Of a DNA stretch of 46,307 nucleotides, positions 1 to 8,947 are shown in pieces. Both the position numbers and the translations under genes were made by a program. The stretch lies in the NCBI GenBank assembly GCA_937870855.1, contig CALMWT010000012.1, positions 77,170-123,476 on the forward strand. Reading direction: 5' to 3'. Under the pieces are notes generated by a model. The model was not told where the DNA came from. It worked only from the letters and a program-made list of their open reading frames with translations, and ran no database searches. Source of the stretch: an uncultured Taibaiella sp. GTDB taxonomy: Bacteria; Bacteroidota; Bacteroidia; Chitinophagales; Chitinophagaceae. Positions within the stretch are counted from its first letter, which is position 1; each line of letters starts with the position of its first letter.

Positions 1-229
1 TGGGGCGGTGATAGGAGCGGGAACAGTGGTTACAAAAGATGTTTTGCCCTACACAATTATGGTAGGCAATCCTATGCATGCACTGCGTAAAAGATTTGAT
101 GACGAAATGATAGAAAAGCTGCTTGAAATTAAATGGTGGAATTGGGAGGATGATCGTCTGGGAGAAATTGAACAGAATTTTTTTGAACCGGAGCAGTGGG
201 CAAGGAGAAATGTTTCTAACGTTTCATAA
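1..229 (+). CDS. Hexapeptide-repeat O-acetyltransferase (CatB/XAT-like), C-terminal fragment
   Basis: This is the 3' end of a gene that starts left of the window; the reading frame is open from base 2. The residues read GAVIGAGTVVTKDV, then a VGNPMHALRKRF stretch and a WWNWEDDR tail. The first part is the last coil of a left-handed beta-helix acyltransferase. The R-F-D/E plus WW-W tail is typical of the CatB/VatD (xenobiotic acetyltransferase-like) branch, which takes acetyl-CoA and acetylates a hydroxyl of a sugar or small molecule. Beside so many glycosyltransferases it is likely to O-acetylate a glycan. The substrate cannot be read from the fragment. Confidence 0.8.
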   Translation, partial: GAVIGAGTVVTKDVLPYTIMVGNPMHALRKRFDDEMIEKLLEIKWWNWEDDRLGEIEQNFFEPEQWARRNVSNVS

Positions 230-358
230 AGAAACTTCTCCTGTGTTATGGTGGAAAGACAATGTCGAAATGCAAATATTTCCCCGCATTTGCAAGAGAT
301 GAGCCTTAAATTTCCCGTAAGATTACACGAGGTTTTATAGCTGCTAAAATTTAAGTTA
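230..358. other. Short intergenic gap without a gene
   Basis: About 130 bases lie between the acetyltransferase stop and the next start. I see no open frame with protein-like composition, no clear hairpin and no convincing promoter in it. Confidence 0.5.
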
Positions 359-1204
359 ATGATTCCAGGACAAGGCAAACTGAATAAGTTTTACAACAAC
401 CGGAAAGCCAAAAGATCTAAGGAAAGCTTTTACAAGTTTTTGTTGCAGGATATTTCACCGAATTTAGATAAGCCCACGGTTGACATTACTCTTGCTTGCT
501 TTTCAGGACAAGGCGAAACTTCCGACCAAATGCTAAGCATTTATTCCTTTGTGAAAAATGTTGGTGTCCCTCGTTCCTGGAAAATAATTTCAGACGGAAA
601 TCATATTGAAGAAACCAGAAAATTTTTTAAGCGTTTTCCATTTGTAGAATTTACTGAATGGAGCAATGAGATTGCCCCAGAATACCGTGAACTGATTTCC
701 GAATGCCCAACATGGCAAGTGAAAAAACTCTTCACATTTTGCAGTCTTAAAATTTCATCCACAACCATATTTCTTGATTCAGACATTCTTTTCTTTCCAA
801 ACTTTAAAACAGGGTTGGATTCGCTTAGGAAATACAATTGGTATATGGCAGATACTTCTGCCCATTTTGATGAAGAATTCAATCCGTCGAGTGGATATAA
901 CTATTTGAATGGAGGATTTTTAGTGTTAAACCAACAACCTGATGTTCGCGGCTGTATTGATTACTATATGCAAAAGGTAAAAACAAATACAGTAGGTTAT
1001 TTTACCGATCAGACTGCCATGCAACTGATGGTGCAGCAAAACGATTTTCGTTTTCTTGATCCAAGATTTTTTTGTCTTAGCGTAGAAGATATGTTTGGCT
1101 TAAATTCTAAAATTGATACTACGCCCCTTGCTGTGAGGCATTATGTTGGTCAAGTGCGGTTTCGGATGTGGGAGGAAGGTCACAAACAAAAGTTTTTTAT
1201 TTAG
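359..1204 (+). CDS. GT-A fold glycosyltransferase (GT8-like)
   Basis: 281 residues. The protein looks like a nucleotide-diphospho-sugar transferase of the GT-A fold. A hydrophobic strand ends in D140-S141-D142, a DxD metal/nucleotide-sugar motif. It is followed by NGGFLVLN near residue 184 and a DQTAMQ stretch near residue 217, the order seen in GT8-like enzymes. A late histidine (RHYVGQVRFRMW) could be the second metal ligand. No membrane segment or signal peptide is evident, so it should be cytoplasmic and build the glycan on its carrier. It is the first complete gene of the long transferase operon. The exact GT family and sugar are not certain. Confidence 0.7.
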   Translation: MIPGQGKLNKFYNNRKAKRSKESFYKFLLQDISPNLDKPTVDITLACFSGQGETSDQMLSIYSFVKNVGVPRSWKIISDGNHIEETRKFFKRFPFVEFTEWSNEIAPEYRELISECPTWQVKKLFTFCSLKISSTTIFLDSDILFFPNFKTGLDSLRKYNWYMADTSAHFDEEFNPSSGYNYLNGGFLVLNQQPDVRGCIDYYMQKVKTNTVGYFTDQTAMQLMVQQNDFRFLDPRFFCLSVEDMFGLNSKIDTTPLAVRHYVGQVRFRMWEEGHKQKFFI

Positions 1205-1240
1205 CCCTGTCATCTCGCCGCATCTCTACGATACTTTACT

Positions 1241-2134
1241 ATGTCTCTAAAAATCTCCATTGTCACACCGTCCTACAACCAGGCTGCCTACCTGGAGCAG
1301 ACCATAGACTCAGTCTTGTCGCAGCAATATGCCAATCTCGAATACATTATAATTGATGGTGGAAGCAAAGACGGCTCGGTAGAAATAATTAAAAAGTACG
1401 CACATCATTTAAAATATTGGGTCAGTGAAAAAGACAATGGTCAGGTAGATGCAATTCAGAAAGGATTGAAACACTGCACTGGTGACATTTTTAACTGGTT
1501 AAATTCCGATGATTTTCTTGAGCCTGAAGCACTGAAAAAAATTTCCTCTGCTTTCCTTTCTGCTGATATATACCTTGTAGCGGGGGCGGTAAACAACTTT
1601 ACTACAGCTACTTCAGAAATAATCCATAATCAAAACATGACGGCCTCCGGATTGATGTGCTGGAAGCCTGGGGTTCATTTTGTTCAACCAGGTGTTTGGA
1701 TGAGATTGAAGCATTTCCATGATTGCGGAGGCATCAATTCCCGGTTTCATTACGCCTTCGATTGGGATTTATTGATTCGCTATCTCTATCATTTCCCAAA
1801 TGTTGCTTACATGGATGACGTGCTGGTAAACTTCAGAATTCACGAAGAATCTAAAACCGGTTCGTCGTTAGAAAAATTTGCTGTAGAAGAAAGAGAAATT
1901 ATAAAAGCACTTCTATCAGATTCGAGGTATTCTGGCTTGCACAAAGAAGCTTTGTACAAATCCAAGCGTTCGGATTGGTGCGCATTTCTAGAACAAATGG
2001 TTGCAGATAATAAATTGCCAAAGTTGAGTAGAATTGCAAACATCATAAAGCATCTATCCTCCCAGCCGTTAGACCTTTCCGTAAGCAGAATGACACTCGG
2101 AACAATCCGTCAAATCGTGTTGGGTAGCCAATAA
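1241..2134 (+). CDS. Glycosyltransferase family 2
   Basis: 297 residues. The N-terminus carries the GT2 signature: strand [11 protein letters not shown] (residues 4-14), [11 protein letters not shown] near residue 37 and the metal-binding NSDD at 88-91. These bind the nucleotide sugar in an inverting GT-A enzyme. [15 protein letters not shown] segment and [10 protein letters not shown] further on fit the acceptor half of this family. The ATG follows a 36-base gap. The protein is probably cytoplasmic or peripheral at the inner membrane. Donor and acceptor are unknown. Confidence 0.88.
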   Translation: MSLKISIVTPSYNQAAYLEQTIDSVLSQQYANLEYIIIDGGSKDGSVEIIKKYAHHLKYWVSEKDNGQVDAIQKGLKHCTGDIFNWLNSDDFLEPEALKKISSAFLSADIYLVAGAVNNFTTATSEIIHNQNMTASGLMCWKPGVHFVQPGVWMRLKHFHDCGGINSRFHYAFDWDLLIRYLYHFPNVAYMDDVLVNFRIHEESKTGSSLEKFAVEEREIIKALLSDSRYSGLHKEALYKSKRSDWCAFLEQMVADNKLPKLSRIANIIKHLSSQPLDLSVSRMTLGTIRQIVLGSQ

Positions 2135-2143
2135 ACCTATCGG

Positions 2144-2905
2144 ATGTCGTTACTACATAAAATACAGTTTCAATTCCAGAAAGCGTATCGCCTCGCGTGG
2201 TATCATCTTCGATATCGTATCTATCCATGGCACAGCGTTGCGGGGGTAAATTTCCCTGTTGTGCTTTCGATGGGCTATTCCGTATTGCGGTTTATAAATG
2301 ATGGAAGCTATGAAGGTCCATTGATTGACATTGTTGACAATACTCTTGAACCCAATGACCGGGTTTTGGAGCTTGGTGCGGGAATGGGTTTTGTTTCGAC
2401 TTTCTGTGCAAAGAAAATCGGCAGCGATCGCGTGTTTACATTTGAAGCCAACAAAAAGCTCCAACCGCTGATCAACAAAATGTATGCAGCAAACCAGGTT
2501 CAGCCAACCTTACAATTTGGGCTTCTCGGGCAGGGCAAAAAGCAAACTGCATTTTATACCCATAACGATAGTTTTCTTGCCAGCTCAATGCACCAACTTG
2601 AGGACACTACTGTAGCCGTAATTGATCAGTTTGATCTCAATGAAACAATCAGATCTATCAAACCCACGTACCTCGTACTGGATATTGAAGGAGCCGAGTA
2701 CGATATCTTAAAGCACATTGATTTCCATACCATTCGCAAAATTCAATTAGAGACACATCCCACAATCGTTTCAGAGAAAAAAATGCAGGAAGTCTATGAA
2801 CGACTCGTTACATACGGTTTCATGAAAGACACTCGCTTCGCTCACCCTGAAAATTTCTTTTTCTATAAAAACGATGTTGGTCTAATGGGAACAACAAATG
2901 GTTGA
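2144..2905 (+). CDS. FkbM-family SAM-dependent methyltransferase
   Basis: 253 residues. A Rossmann SAM-binding motif (VLELGAGMGFVS, residues 74-85), then FTFEANKKL with the acidic end of strand 2, and LVLDIEGAEYDIL near 177-189 together mark the FkbM family. These enzymes usually O-methylate sugar hydroxyls on polysaccharides or polyketides. The gene lies nine bases after the GT2 gene and overlaps the next gene by eight bases, so it is translationally tied to glycan assembly. It is one of three FkbM genes in the locus. Which sugar it methylates cannot be seen. Confidence 0.85.
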   Translation: MSLLHKIQFQFQKAYRLAWYHLRYRIYPWHSVAGVNFPVVLSMGYSVLRFINDGSYEGPLIDIVDNTLEPNDRVLELGAGMGFVSTFCAKKIGSDRVFTFEANKKLQPLINKMYAANQVQPTLQFGLLGQGKKQTAFYTHNDSFLASSMHQLEDTTVAVIDQFDLNETIRSIKPTYLVLDIEGAEYDILKHIDFHTIRKIQLETHPTIVSEKKMQEVYERLVTYGFMKDTRFAHPENFFFYKNDVGLMGTTNG

Positions 2906-4076
2906 GACTGATTTCAAGATGAAGCGAACCCTAAAAAAAATTTACCGAACAGGTGTTGCATTGCCTGCCAGCATTACGGGATGGCCGCTAATAGCATCAG
3001 ATCATATTTCGCTTGAAGCTGCGGCGGAGGTAGAGAATTCCAAATACCACAGAGATATTTTTCCTGTGGAGCGCTTTAATCGTGTTACGCCTCAAACTCT
3101 GGGAGAGCCACTTCATTGGAAGTTTTTGCCTGGAGCACTCGGCACTACTGAATCGTCGGAACCAGTAGCAGCAACTATTCTTTCATCTGCTTTTTTGTTA
3201 GGACCTGCCGGCACAGTGATCAACCGCCAACGCAAGCTGGTGTATGACGCTTCGCTAGAAATCTGTCTGACACCGGATTCACATTCTGTGTTCAACCGAA
3301 CAATTTATCAGAAGCCGAGGTTTCTGAAAGGATTTACACTAAACATCAGCGCCAGTCAGGCACACGAAAATTATTTTCACTGGTTGACCGATGCGTTGCC
3401 CAAACTAAATCTCGCAGTTGCCAGTGGGCATAAAATTGAAAGTTTTGACCATTTTGTAGTCAGTAGTAGAAAACATTCTTTTCAAAAGACAACCCTTCGA
3501 CTGCTTGGCATTCCCGAAAATAAAATTGTAGCCTTAGACGAACATCCCTACCTCAAATGCGAATCTGTTTTGATAACTACAGCGACTTGTATGTCCGGGA
3601 ATGTATCGTCATGGATATTGGATTTTCTGCGTAAATCTTTTGTGCCGGCTAATGTAGAAAATAAGACATCATCAGATATTTTCATTGGGCGAAAAAATGC
3701 CGTGCGAAGACGATTGTTAAACGAGACAGAACTGTCTCAATTACTTGCGACGCATGGATTCACAACAGTTTATCCAGAGTCAATGAGTTTTGAAGAGCAG
3801 GTTGCCTTGTTTGCGAACGCCCGTAGGATTGTAGCCGCTCATGGTGCCGGACTAACGAACATTGCTTTTTGTTCGCCCGGAACACACATTCTGGAATTGT
3901 TCCCACCCAGTTATATCAATCAAGGTTTCTGGACGATGGCTTCACTAAACAAGCTTGACTACACTTATCTTATTGGCGAAGGCCCGGAAGTGCCCGGCAA
4001 CTACGATTTATTGCGCAATACAGACTTTACCATAAATGTTGACAATCTCATTCACGCTGTTCAATCTGCCGCTTGA
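2898..4076 (+). CDS. GT61-type glycosyltransferase (DUF563 domain)
   Basis: 392 residues. The HENYFHWLTDALPKL block (about 155-170) and the C-terminal VAAHGAGLTNIAFCSPG block with ILELFPP are the hallmarks of the GT61/DUF563 domain, an inverting GT-B type transferase known from xylan and N-glycan synthesis and common in bacterial surface-glycan loci. The start ATG at 2898 overlaps the FkbM gene. A second ATG at 2919 would remove seven residues and is also possible. The stop overlaps the next gene's ATG by one base. Confidence 0.85.
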   Translation: MVETDFKMKRTLKKIYRTGVALPASITGWPLIASDHISLEAAAEVENSKYHRDIFPVERFNRVTPQTLGEPLHWKFLPGALGTTESSEPVAATILSSAFLLGPAGTVINRQRKLVYDASLEICLTPDSHSVFNRTIYQKPRFLKGFTLNISASQAHENYFHWLTDALPKLNLAVASGHKIESFDHFVVSSRKHSFQKTTLRLLGIPENKIVALDEHPYLKCESVLITTATCMSGNVSSWILDFLRKSFVPANVENKTSSDIFIGRKNAVRRRLLNETELSQLLATHGFTTVYPESMSFEEQVALFANARRIVAAHGAGLTNIAFCSPGTHILELFPPSYINQGFWTMASLNKLDYTYLIGEGPEVPGNYDLLRNTDFTINVDNLIHAVQSAA

Positions 4077-4780
4077 TGGTACCAATGAAACATTTATTTG
4101 GAAGTGTCCGGCAAAAGGTAATGACCGTACTGAGAGGAAAATCGGTGTACTATAAGAGGTCGTACTCTCAGATGGCGGAAGACATGATAGTGTCGGGCTT
4201 GCTTTATAATTCCAAAGGTTTCTACGTTGATGTGGGAGCTTACCATCCCTGGAGATTCTCCAATACTTACCACTTCTATCGAAAGGGTTGGAAAGGTATA
4301 AACATAGATGGTTCTGCAGAAGCGATAAAACTATTGCAGCGAAAAAGAAAGAGAGATATTTCTCTTCAGCTGATCATCGGACCCGAAAATAAAACACTTA
4401 ATTTTTACGAATTTCATCAGAGAGAATTAAACACCACAGTTTCAGAAGAACTTCCGGCAATACTTCAGTTTCATGGACAAAAACCTATTCGGGTTTCAGA
4501 AGTAAAGTGCATGTCGCTAGGACAATTATTGAATCAATATTTGCCATCCGGTCAATCCATTGATTTACTGAATATTGATGCTGAAGGTGCAGATGAAGAA
4601 ATCATCAGGAGTAATGATTGGAGCAGATACCGGCCGAAAGTGATTATTGTAGAGCGTCACTGTAAGCTCGAAGATTTTTTAGCCTCCGATTTTTTCAAAT
4701 TTTTGGGTAGTAACGATTACAAAATTTACGGGTTTTGTAAGCACGCGTTTATTCTAACCGAGGAAAAAGCCCCCTTCTAA
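4076..4780 (+). CDS. FkbM-family methyltransferase
   Basis: 234 residues from the ATG at 4076, which shares its first base with the previous stop codon (TGATG). A TTG three bases upstream is less likely. The QMAEDMIVSGLL and GFYVDVGAYHPWRFSNTYHF segments, followed by GWKGINIDGS, form the variant SAM-binding region of FkbM enzymes. LLNIDAEGADEEII matches the later acidic motif. It is probably an O-methyltransferase acting on a sugar of the same glycan. It differs strongly from the FkbM proteins at 2144 and 12017, so it is not a recent duplicate. Confidence 0.85.
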   Translation: MVPMKHLFGSVRQKVMTVLRGKSVYYKRSYSQMAEDMIVSGLLYNSKGFYVDVGAYHPWRFSNTYHFYRKGWKGINIDGSAEAIKLLQRKRKRDISLQLIIGPENKTLNFYEFHQRELNTTVSEELPAILQFHGQKPIRVSEVKCMSLGQLLNQYLPSGQSIDLLNIDAEGADEEIIRSNDWSRYRPKVIIVERHCKLEDFLASDFFKFLGSNDYKIYGFCKHAFILTEEKAPF

Positions 4781-4941
4781 TACAAGTAATAAATTCAGTT
4801 ATTGTGGAAATTAGAGAGAAATTTAGGTAGTGTCTCAGTTTTTTGAAATGAAACAAGCACACCGAATTTTTGAAAGGTGACATAAATCATCTACTAAAAT
4901 TTGCCCCATTTATACTTTAGACTTCAAATTACTTTCCGCAA
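4781..4941 (+). promoter_or_regulatory. Intergenic gap with weak promoter-like sequence
   Basis: This 161-base gap is the largest inside the first half of the transferase operon. TTTG at 4869-4872 is followed 22 bases later by TAAAATTTG (4895-4903). That resembles the Bacteroidota TTTG / TAnnTTTG promoter but has one extra base in the -7 element. It could provide an internal start for the oxygenase gene. No ORF or clear hairpin is present. Confidence 0.3.
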
Positions 4942-5769
4942 ATGAACTTCCTCCACAACATATCCGATAAAGAACTGCTCGAAATAGGACGCTCAAAACA
5001 CGAGTCATACATCAGTGCCGATCCCTTTCCAAGCGGTTATTATGACAACCTGTTCAATCCGCAGTTGCTCGATGAAATTCTGGAAGAACTTCCCGACATG
5101 CAGCGGAATCCGGAAAATGTTTATAACGACCAGAACCAGATAAAACTGGCAGCAAATGACGAATACAAGTTTGGCCCTAAAACAAAAGCATTTCTTCATT
5201 ACCTTAATTCAGGTCCTTTCTTAAATTTTCTTTCGGCGCTTACAGGAATTGAAAATCTTATTCCCGATCCGCATTTTCTTGGCGGTGGTTACCACCAAAT
5301 TTTACGTGACGGCTTTCTGAAAGTACATGCCGATTTTAACAAGCATCGCACCAATGGATTAGATCGTAGGATCAACGCTCTTGTTTATCTGAATAAAGAT
5401 TGGAAAGAGGAATATGGAGGACATTTTCAACTATGGGATCGGGAAATGAAAGATTGCAAAGCAAAGATTCTTCCCGTATTCAACAGGCTTGCTATATTCT
5501 CAACCTCTGATTTTTCTTTCCATGGACATCCGGATCCACTGACCTGTCCACCGGATAGAAGTAGAAAATCTATAGCCGTTTATTATTACAGCAATGGCAG
5601 ACCCGACTCCGACAAAAATCCCAATGCGGAAGCGAATGATACTTTGTTTAAATATCGTCCGGCTGGCGATGAAGATGCGAAAACAAAAACCCGCCTTTCA
5701 AACTTTGTACAACTTGTTACTCCGCCAGTGCTTTACTTTGGGGTCAAGAAGTTGCTGAATAGGAAATGA
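4942..5769 (+). CDS. 2-oxoglutarate/Fe(II)-dependent oxygenase
   Basis: 275 residues. The iron-binding triad of the prolyl-4-hydroxylase-like 2OG-Fe(II) family is visible: H129-x-D131 in LKVHADFNKH and a distal histidine in FSFHGHP (H194). R208 in RSRKSIAVYYYS would bind 2-oxoglutarate. YGGHFQLWD is the usual core strand. Such enzymes hydroxylate a carbon using O2 and 2OG. Inside a glycan locus the target could be a sugar, a lipid carrier or a protein; the sequence does not say. The stop overlaps the next start (ATGA). Confidence 0.82.
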   Translation: MNFLHNISDKELLEIGRSKHESYISADPFPSGYYDNLFNPQLLDEILEELPDMQRNPENVYNDQNQIKLAANDEYKFGPKTKAFLHYLNSGPFLNFLSALTGIENLIPDPHFLGGGYHQILRDGFLKVHADFNKHRTNGLDRRINALVYLNKDWKEEYGGHFQLWDREMKDCKAKILPVFNRLAIFSTSDFSFHGHPDPLTCPPDRSRKSIAVYYYSNGRPDSDKNPNAEANDTLFKYRPAGDEDAKTKTRLSNFVQLVTPPVLYFGVKKLLNRK

Positions 5770-6902
5770 GGAAAATTTTATGGTTGTCGCACGAAGTAGA
5801 TCTTGGAGGTGCGAACAAATGTCTTGCAGAGCAAATTCACATTCTGCACGATGCTGGCTACCATGTAGAAGTAATAGTGCTACGAGATGCAATTTTTGCG
5901 GATCATGTACGCTCTTACACTAAGGGTATTCATGAAATTTATTTTTACGCCTGGGTGCTGGATATTGGCAAAAAGATAAGCCAGTTTCGGTTTTGGAAAA
6001 GGGTATTCAGAAATTCAATTGCGGTTTGGAAAATCTACAGACTGATCTTAAAAGTAAAGCCAGATTATGTGGCTACCAATACAATGACGATTCCCCCAGC
6101 GGCTATTGCAGCAAAACTTGCGGGTACGCCTCATGTTTGGTTTATTCACGAATTCGGGGAGGAAGATCATGGCTACCAAATGTTTTGTGGGTTGCAGCGA
6201 GGTGCGCGGCTGGTCAACTGGCTTTCCGCCAAAGTGGTTTTCAATTCAGAAGCGGTACGCAAAAAATTTGCTGCTTTTATAGAACCACAAAAGCAATTCA
6301 TAGCACATAACCCCGTAGTAATTCCAGAAAATGAAACTGGTTCTGTAAATGATAGCGTTAAAACTGTATTAACCACTGTTGAATGCCTTATTCTTGGGCA
6401 AATTGCGCCATCCAAAAACCAACTGGAAGCATTACAAGCAATCTTATTGTTGAAAGAGAACGGTATTACAGCGAATCTTACAATAGCAGGAAATGTGGTG
6501 AATGACGGCTATGAAGAGACACTAAAACAATTTATTCAGAACAATGGGCTCTCCCAACAGGTCAACCTTTTAGGCTATACAGATAATCCTTTCGCATTGT
6601 TACGCCAAACGGATGTGTACTTGATGTGTTCCAGAATGGAAGCATTCGGTAGGGTGTCGGTTGAAGCGCTAAAATTTGGTGTGCCGGTAATTGCAGCCGA
6701 CAGTGGAGGAAGTCCGGAGATTATAGAAAATGAAGTGAACGGTTATTTATATGAAACTGGAAATGTTAAGCAACTTGCAGAAAAAATAAAGCAATTTTCC
6801 GCATCCCGACATCAGTTTGATTCAAGTGCAATTGCAGCAAATGCAAACATGAAGTTTAATAGTGTAAATACCCGCGAACAATTAATCCGCATATTTGCCT
6901 GA
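5766..6902 (+). CDS. Glycosyltransferase family 4
   Basis: 378 residues. An N-terminal LSHEVDLGGANKCLAEQI gives the GT-B donor-independent first Rossmann domain, with its glycine pair near residues 14-15. The C-terminal half has LILGQIAPSKNQLEAL, then LLGYTDNP and SRMEAFGRVSVEAL with the E-x7-E pattern that binds the nucleotide sugar. This is a retaining GT4 enzyme, expected at the cytoplasmic face of the inner membrane. Its ATG lies within the stop of the oxygenase gene, so translation is coupled. Confidence 0.88.
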   Translation: MRKILWLSHEVDLGGANKCLAEQIHILHDAGYHVEVIVLRDAIFADHVRSYTKGIHEIYFYAWVLDIGKKISQFRFWKRVFRNSIAVWKIYRLILKVKPDYVATNTMTIPPAAIAAKLAGTPHVWFIHEFGEEDHGYQMFCGLQRGARLVNWLSAKVVFNSEAVRKKFAAFIEPQKQFIAHNPVVIPENETGSVNDSVKTVLTTVECLILGQIAPSKNQLEALQAILLLKENGITANLTIAGNVVNDGYEETLKQFIQNNGLSQQVNLLGYTDNPFALLRQTDVYLMCSRMEAFGRVSVEALKFGVPVIAADSGGSPEIIENEVNGYLYETGNVKQLAEKIKQFSASRHQFDSSAIAANANMKFNSVNTREQLIRIFA

Positions 6903-6909
6903 TTTGATC

Positions 6910-7944
6910 ATGACCGAACCCTTAGTATCAATTATTATTCCGTGTTACAATGCGGGTGCTTACATAACTGATGCACTGAAAAGCATTGTTCACCAAACGT
7001 ACACGAATATTGAAGTCATAGTAATAGATGATGGATCTACCGATGATTCAATAGAAAAAATTCAGGAGGTTGGAGATAAGCGCATCCATGTGGTGCATCA
7101 GGAGAATAAAGGTCAGGGAGCAGCTTCCAACGTAGGTTTCCAATTGTCGAAAGGCGAATACATAAAATTTTTCGATGCTGACGACATCATGTGTCAGGAA
7201 CATATTGAGCTTCAGGTAAAAAAAATAAACGGGCAAAAAAACGTCATTGCATCTTCTGAGTGGTATCGTTTTTTCAACAACGATATGGCTACAGCGGTAT
7301 ATGCTACAGAAACCGTTTGGAACGACCTTCGCCCCCTTGATTGGTTGAAGAAATCACTGAGCCAGCAATATGATATGATGGCGGCATGGCTTTGGTTAAT
7401 TCCACGCGAGCTATTAATAAAAGCAGGGGGCTGGGATGAACGATTGTCATTGAACAATGATTTTGAGTTTAGTGTTCGATTATTATTGCAGGCCGACAAG
7501 GTGGTTTTTACACGTGGTGCAAAAGTTTATTATCGTTCCGGCAGGCACAGCGCTCTTTCCAGAAGTAGTTCAAAACAAGCCTACGAAGCCGCGATTCTTT
7601 CTACGGAGCTTGCATGTAACTATTTGCTTTCAGCTGAAAATTCTCCTATTATGAAGGCCATTTGCGCAGATCGTTATCAGGAATGGTGCTTTCGGATCTA
7701 TCCGCATTTCCCTGAAATTGTGCAACTTTTAGAACAGAAGGTTCAATTGTATGGCGGAAGTAGTCGTCAGATGGAAGGCGGAAAACTCTTTCAAAAAATG
7801 TCTGACCTTGTGGGCTGGAAAATGGCAAAACGCATCAAGTTCTTTTTTTACAAAATTGGCTACGTCCGGTTGTTTGAGTCTTTTATTAAAATATTCAAGC
7901 GGTCTAAGAATTATCATCAGGAACTTGCCACAAACAATATCTAA
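6910..7944 (+). CDS. Glycosyltransferase family 2
   Basis: 344 residues from the ATG at 6910. A TTG at 6895 that would overlap the previous gene is a less likely start. The TEPLVSIIIPCYNAGAYI start, VIVIDDGSTDDS and the FFDADDIM metal motif are standard GT2 features. GGWDERLSLNNDFEFSVRLL supplies the downstream catalytic-base region. A basic C-terminal stretch rich in K, F and Y may attach it to the membrane. It is part of the head-to-tail transferase series. Confidence 0.88.
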   Translation: MTEPLVSIIIPCYNAGAYITDALKSIVHQTYTNIEVIVIDDGSTDDSIEKIQEVGDKRIHVVHQENKGQGAASNVGFQLSKGEYIKFFDADDIMCQEHIELQVKKINGQKNVIASSEWYRFFNNDMATAVYATETVWNDLRPLDWLKKSLSQQYDMMAAWLWLIPRELLIKAGGWDERLSLNNDFEFSVRLLLQADKVVFTRGAKVYYRSGRHSALSRSSSKQAYEAAILSTELACNYLLSAENSPIMKAICADRYQEWCFRIYPHFPEIVQLLEQKVQLYGGSSRQMEGGKLFQKMSDLVGWKMAKRIKFFFYKIGYVRLFESFIKIFKRSKNYHQELATNNI

Positions 7945-7952
7945 TTCATTCG

Positions 7953-8945
7953 ATGCCTCTTTTTACAATAGCAACTATTACTTATAATCAGGAGCAGTGG
8001 GTACGGCAGGCAATAGAAAGTGTATTAGCATCGTCGTTTACAGATTTTGAATACATAATAGCCGACGACAGATCAACTGACAAAACCTGGGAAATAATTC
8101 AGGAATACAAAGATCCAAGAATCAGAGCGTGGAGAAATGATCCAAATCTTGGAGAATACCCCAATCGTAATAATGTGCTTGAAAATGCAAAAGGCGAGTA
8201 CATTTTGTTTGTAGATGGGGATGATATTTTGTACCGTTATTCTTTGGAAGAGTACGCGCGTTACATCAATGTTTACCCAGAAACCTGTGGCGTGTGGGGC
8301 GTACATCCTTTTTACCTCGATTTTATTGTTTATCCATACCTCATTAGTCCCGGAGAGCTGAGTAGATTGAATTTTCTGAGTAACGTTCCAATCAGTGTTA
8401 TCGGGCTTACCGAAAGTGTATTTAAAGTAACCAGCTTAAGACAAATTGGAGGTTTCGATCCGCAATTTGGTATTGCAGATACTCATGCTAAAAAGAAGTT
8501 TGGATGTTTTTTTCCCGTTGTGTTGACTCCAGTAGGAAAGGCTTTTTGGCGACAGTCTCCCAATCAAGCCTCGCAACGAGTGCGCAGAAACATGCGGAAT
8601 TTGGTTGAAACATTCCTGATGGATGAAGAAATTTTAGCCAGTGGAAAACTTCCCTTGAATGAAGAGGAAATGCGACAAGCCTGGAAAAATTTCAGAAACC
8701 GGAGGATGAAGCTTGTTTTCTCAATGACAATTTTAAAGCTTGACATCTACAATTTTTTCAGGTTAATGAAAACCCTTCGGATACCTTTCACAGACATTGT
8801 TCATTTATTGAAAAATGCAGATTACAGCTATCAATCCGGTGCTGATGCCGCCGCTCCGTTAATGACTGATTTTAATTTTCGAAGAGGAAAGGAAGTCAAC
8901 TCAGTAACGGATACCATATCAGTTCAGGAACCTAAACTCAAATAA
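7953..8945 (+). CDS. Glycosyltransferase family 2
   Basis: 330 residues. FTIATITYNQEQWVRQAIESV opens the protein, with YIIADDRSTDKTWEII and the metal-binding VDGDDILY near residue 88. All are GT2 donor-site features. The C-terminal third is diverged and has no recognisable extra domain. The gene begins eight bases after the previous stop. The predicted product is a cytoplasmic inverting glycosyltransferase; its sugar is unknown. Confidence 0.87.
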   Translation: MPLFTIATITYNQEQWVRQAIESVLASSFTDFEYIIADDRSTDKTWEIIQEYKDPRIRAWRNDPNLGEYPNRNNVLENAKGEYILFVDGDDILYRYSLEEYARYINVYPETCGVWGVHPFYLDFIVYPYLISPGELSRLNFLSNVPISVIGLTESVFKVTSLRQIGGFDPQFGIADTHAKKKFGCFFPVVLTPVGKAFWRQSPNQASQRVRRNMRNLVETFLMDEEILASGKLPLNEEEMRQAWKNFRNRRMKLVFSMTILKLDIYNFFRLMKTLRIPFTDIVHLLKNADYSYQSGADAAAPLMTDFNFRRGKEVNSVTDTISVQEPKLK

Positions 8946-8947
8946 TC

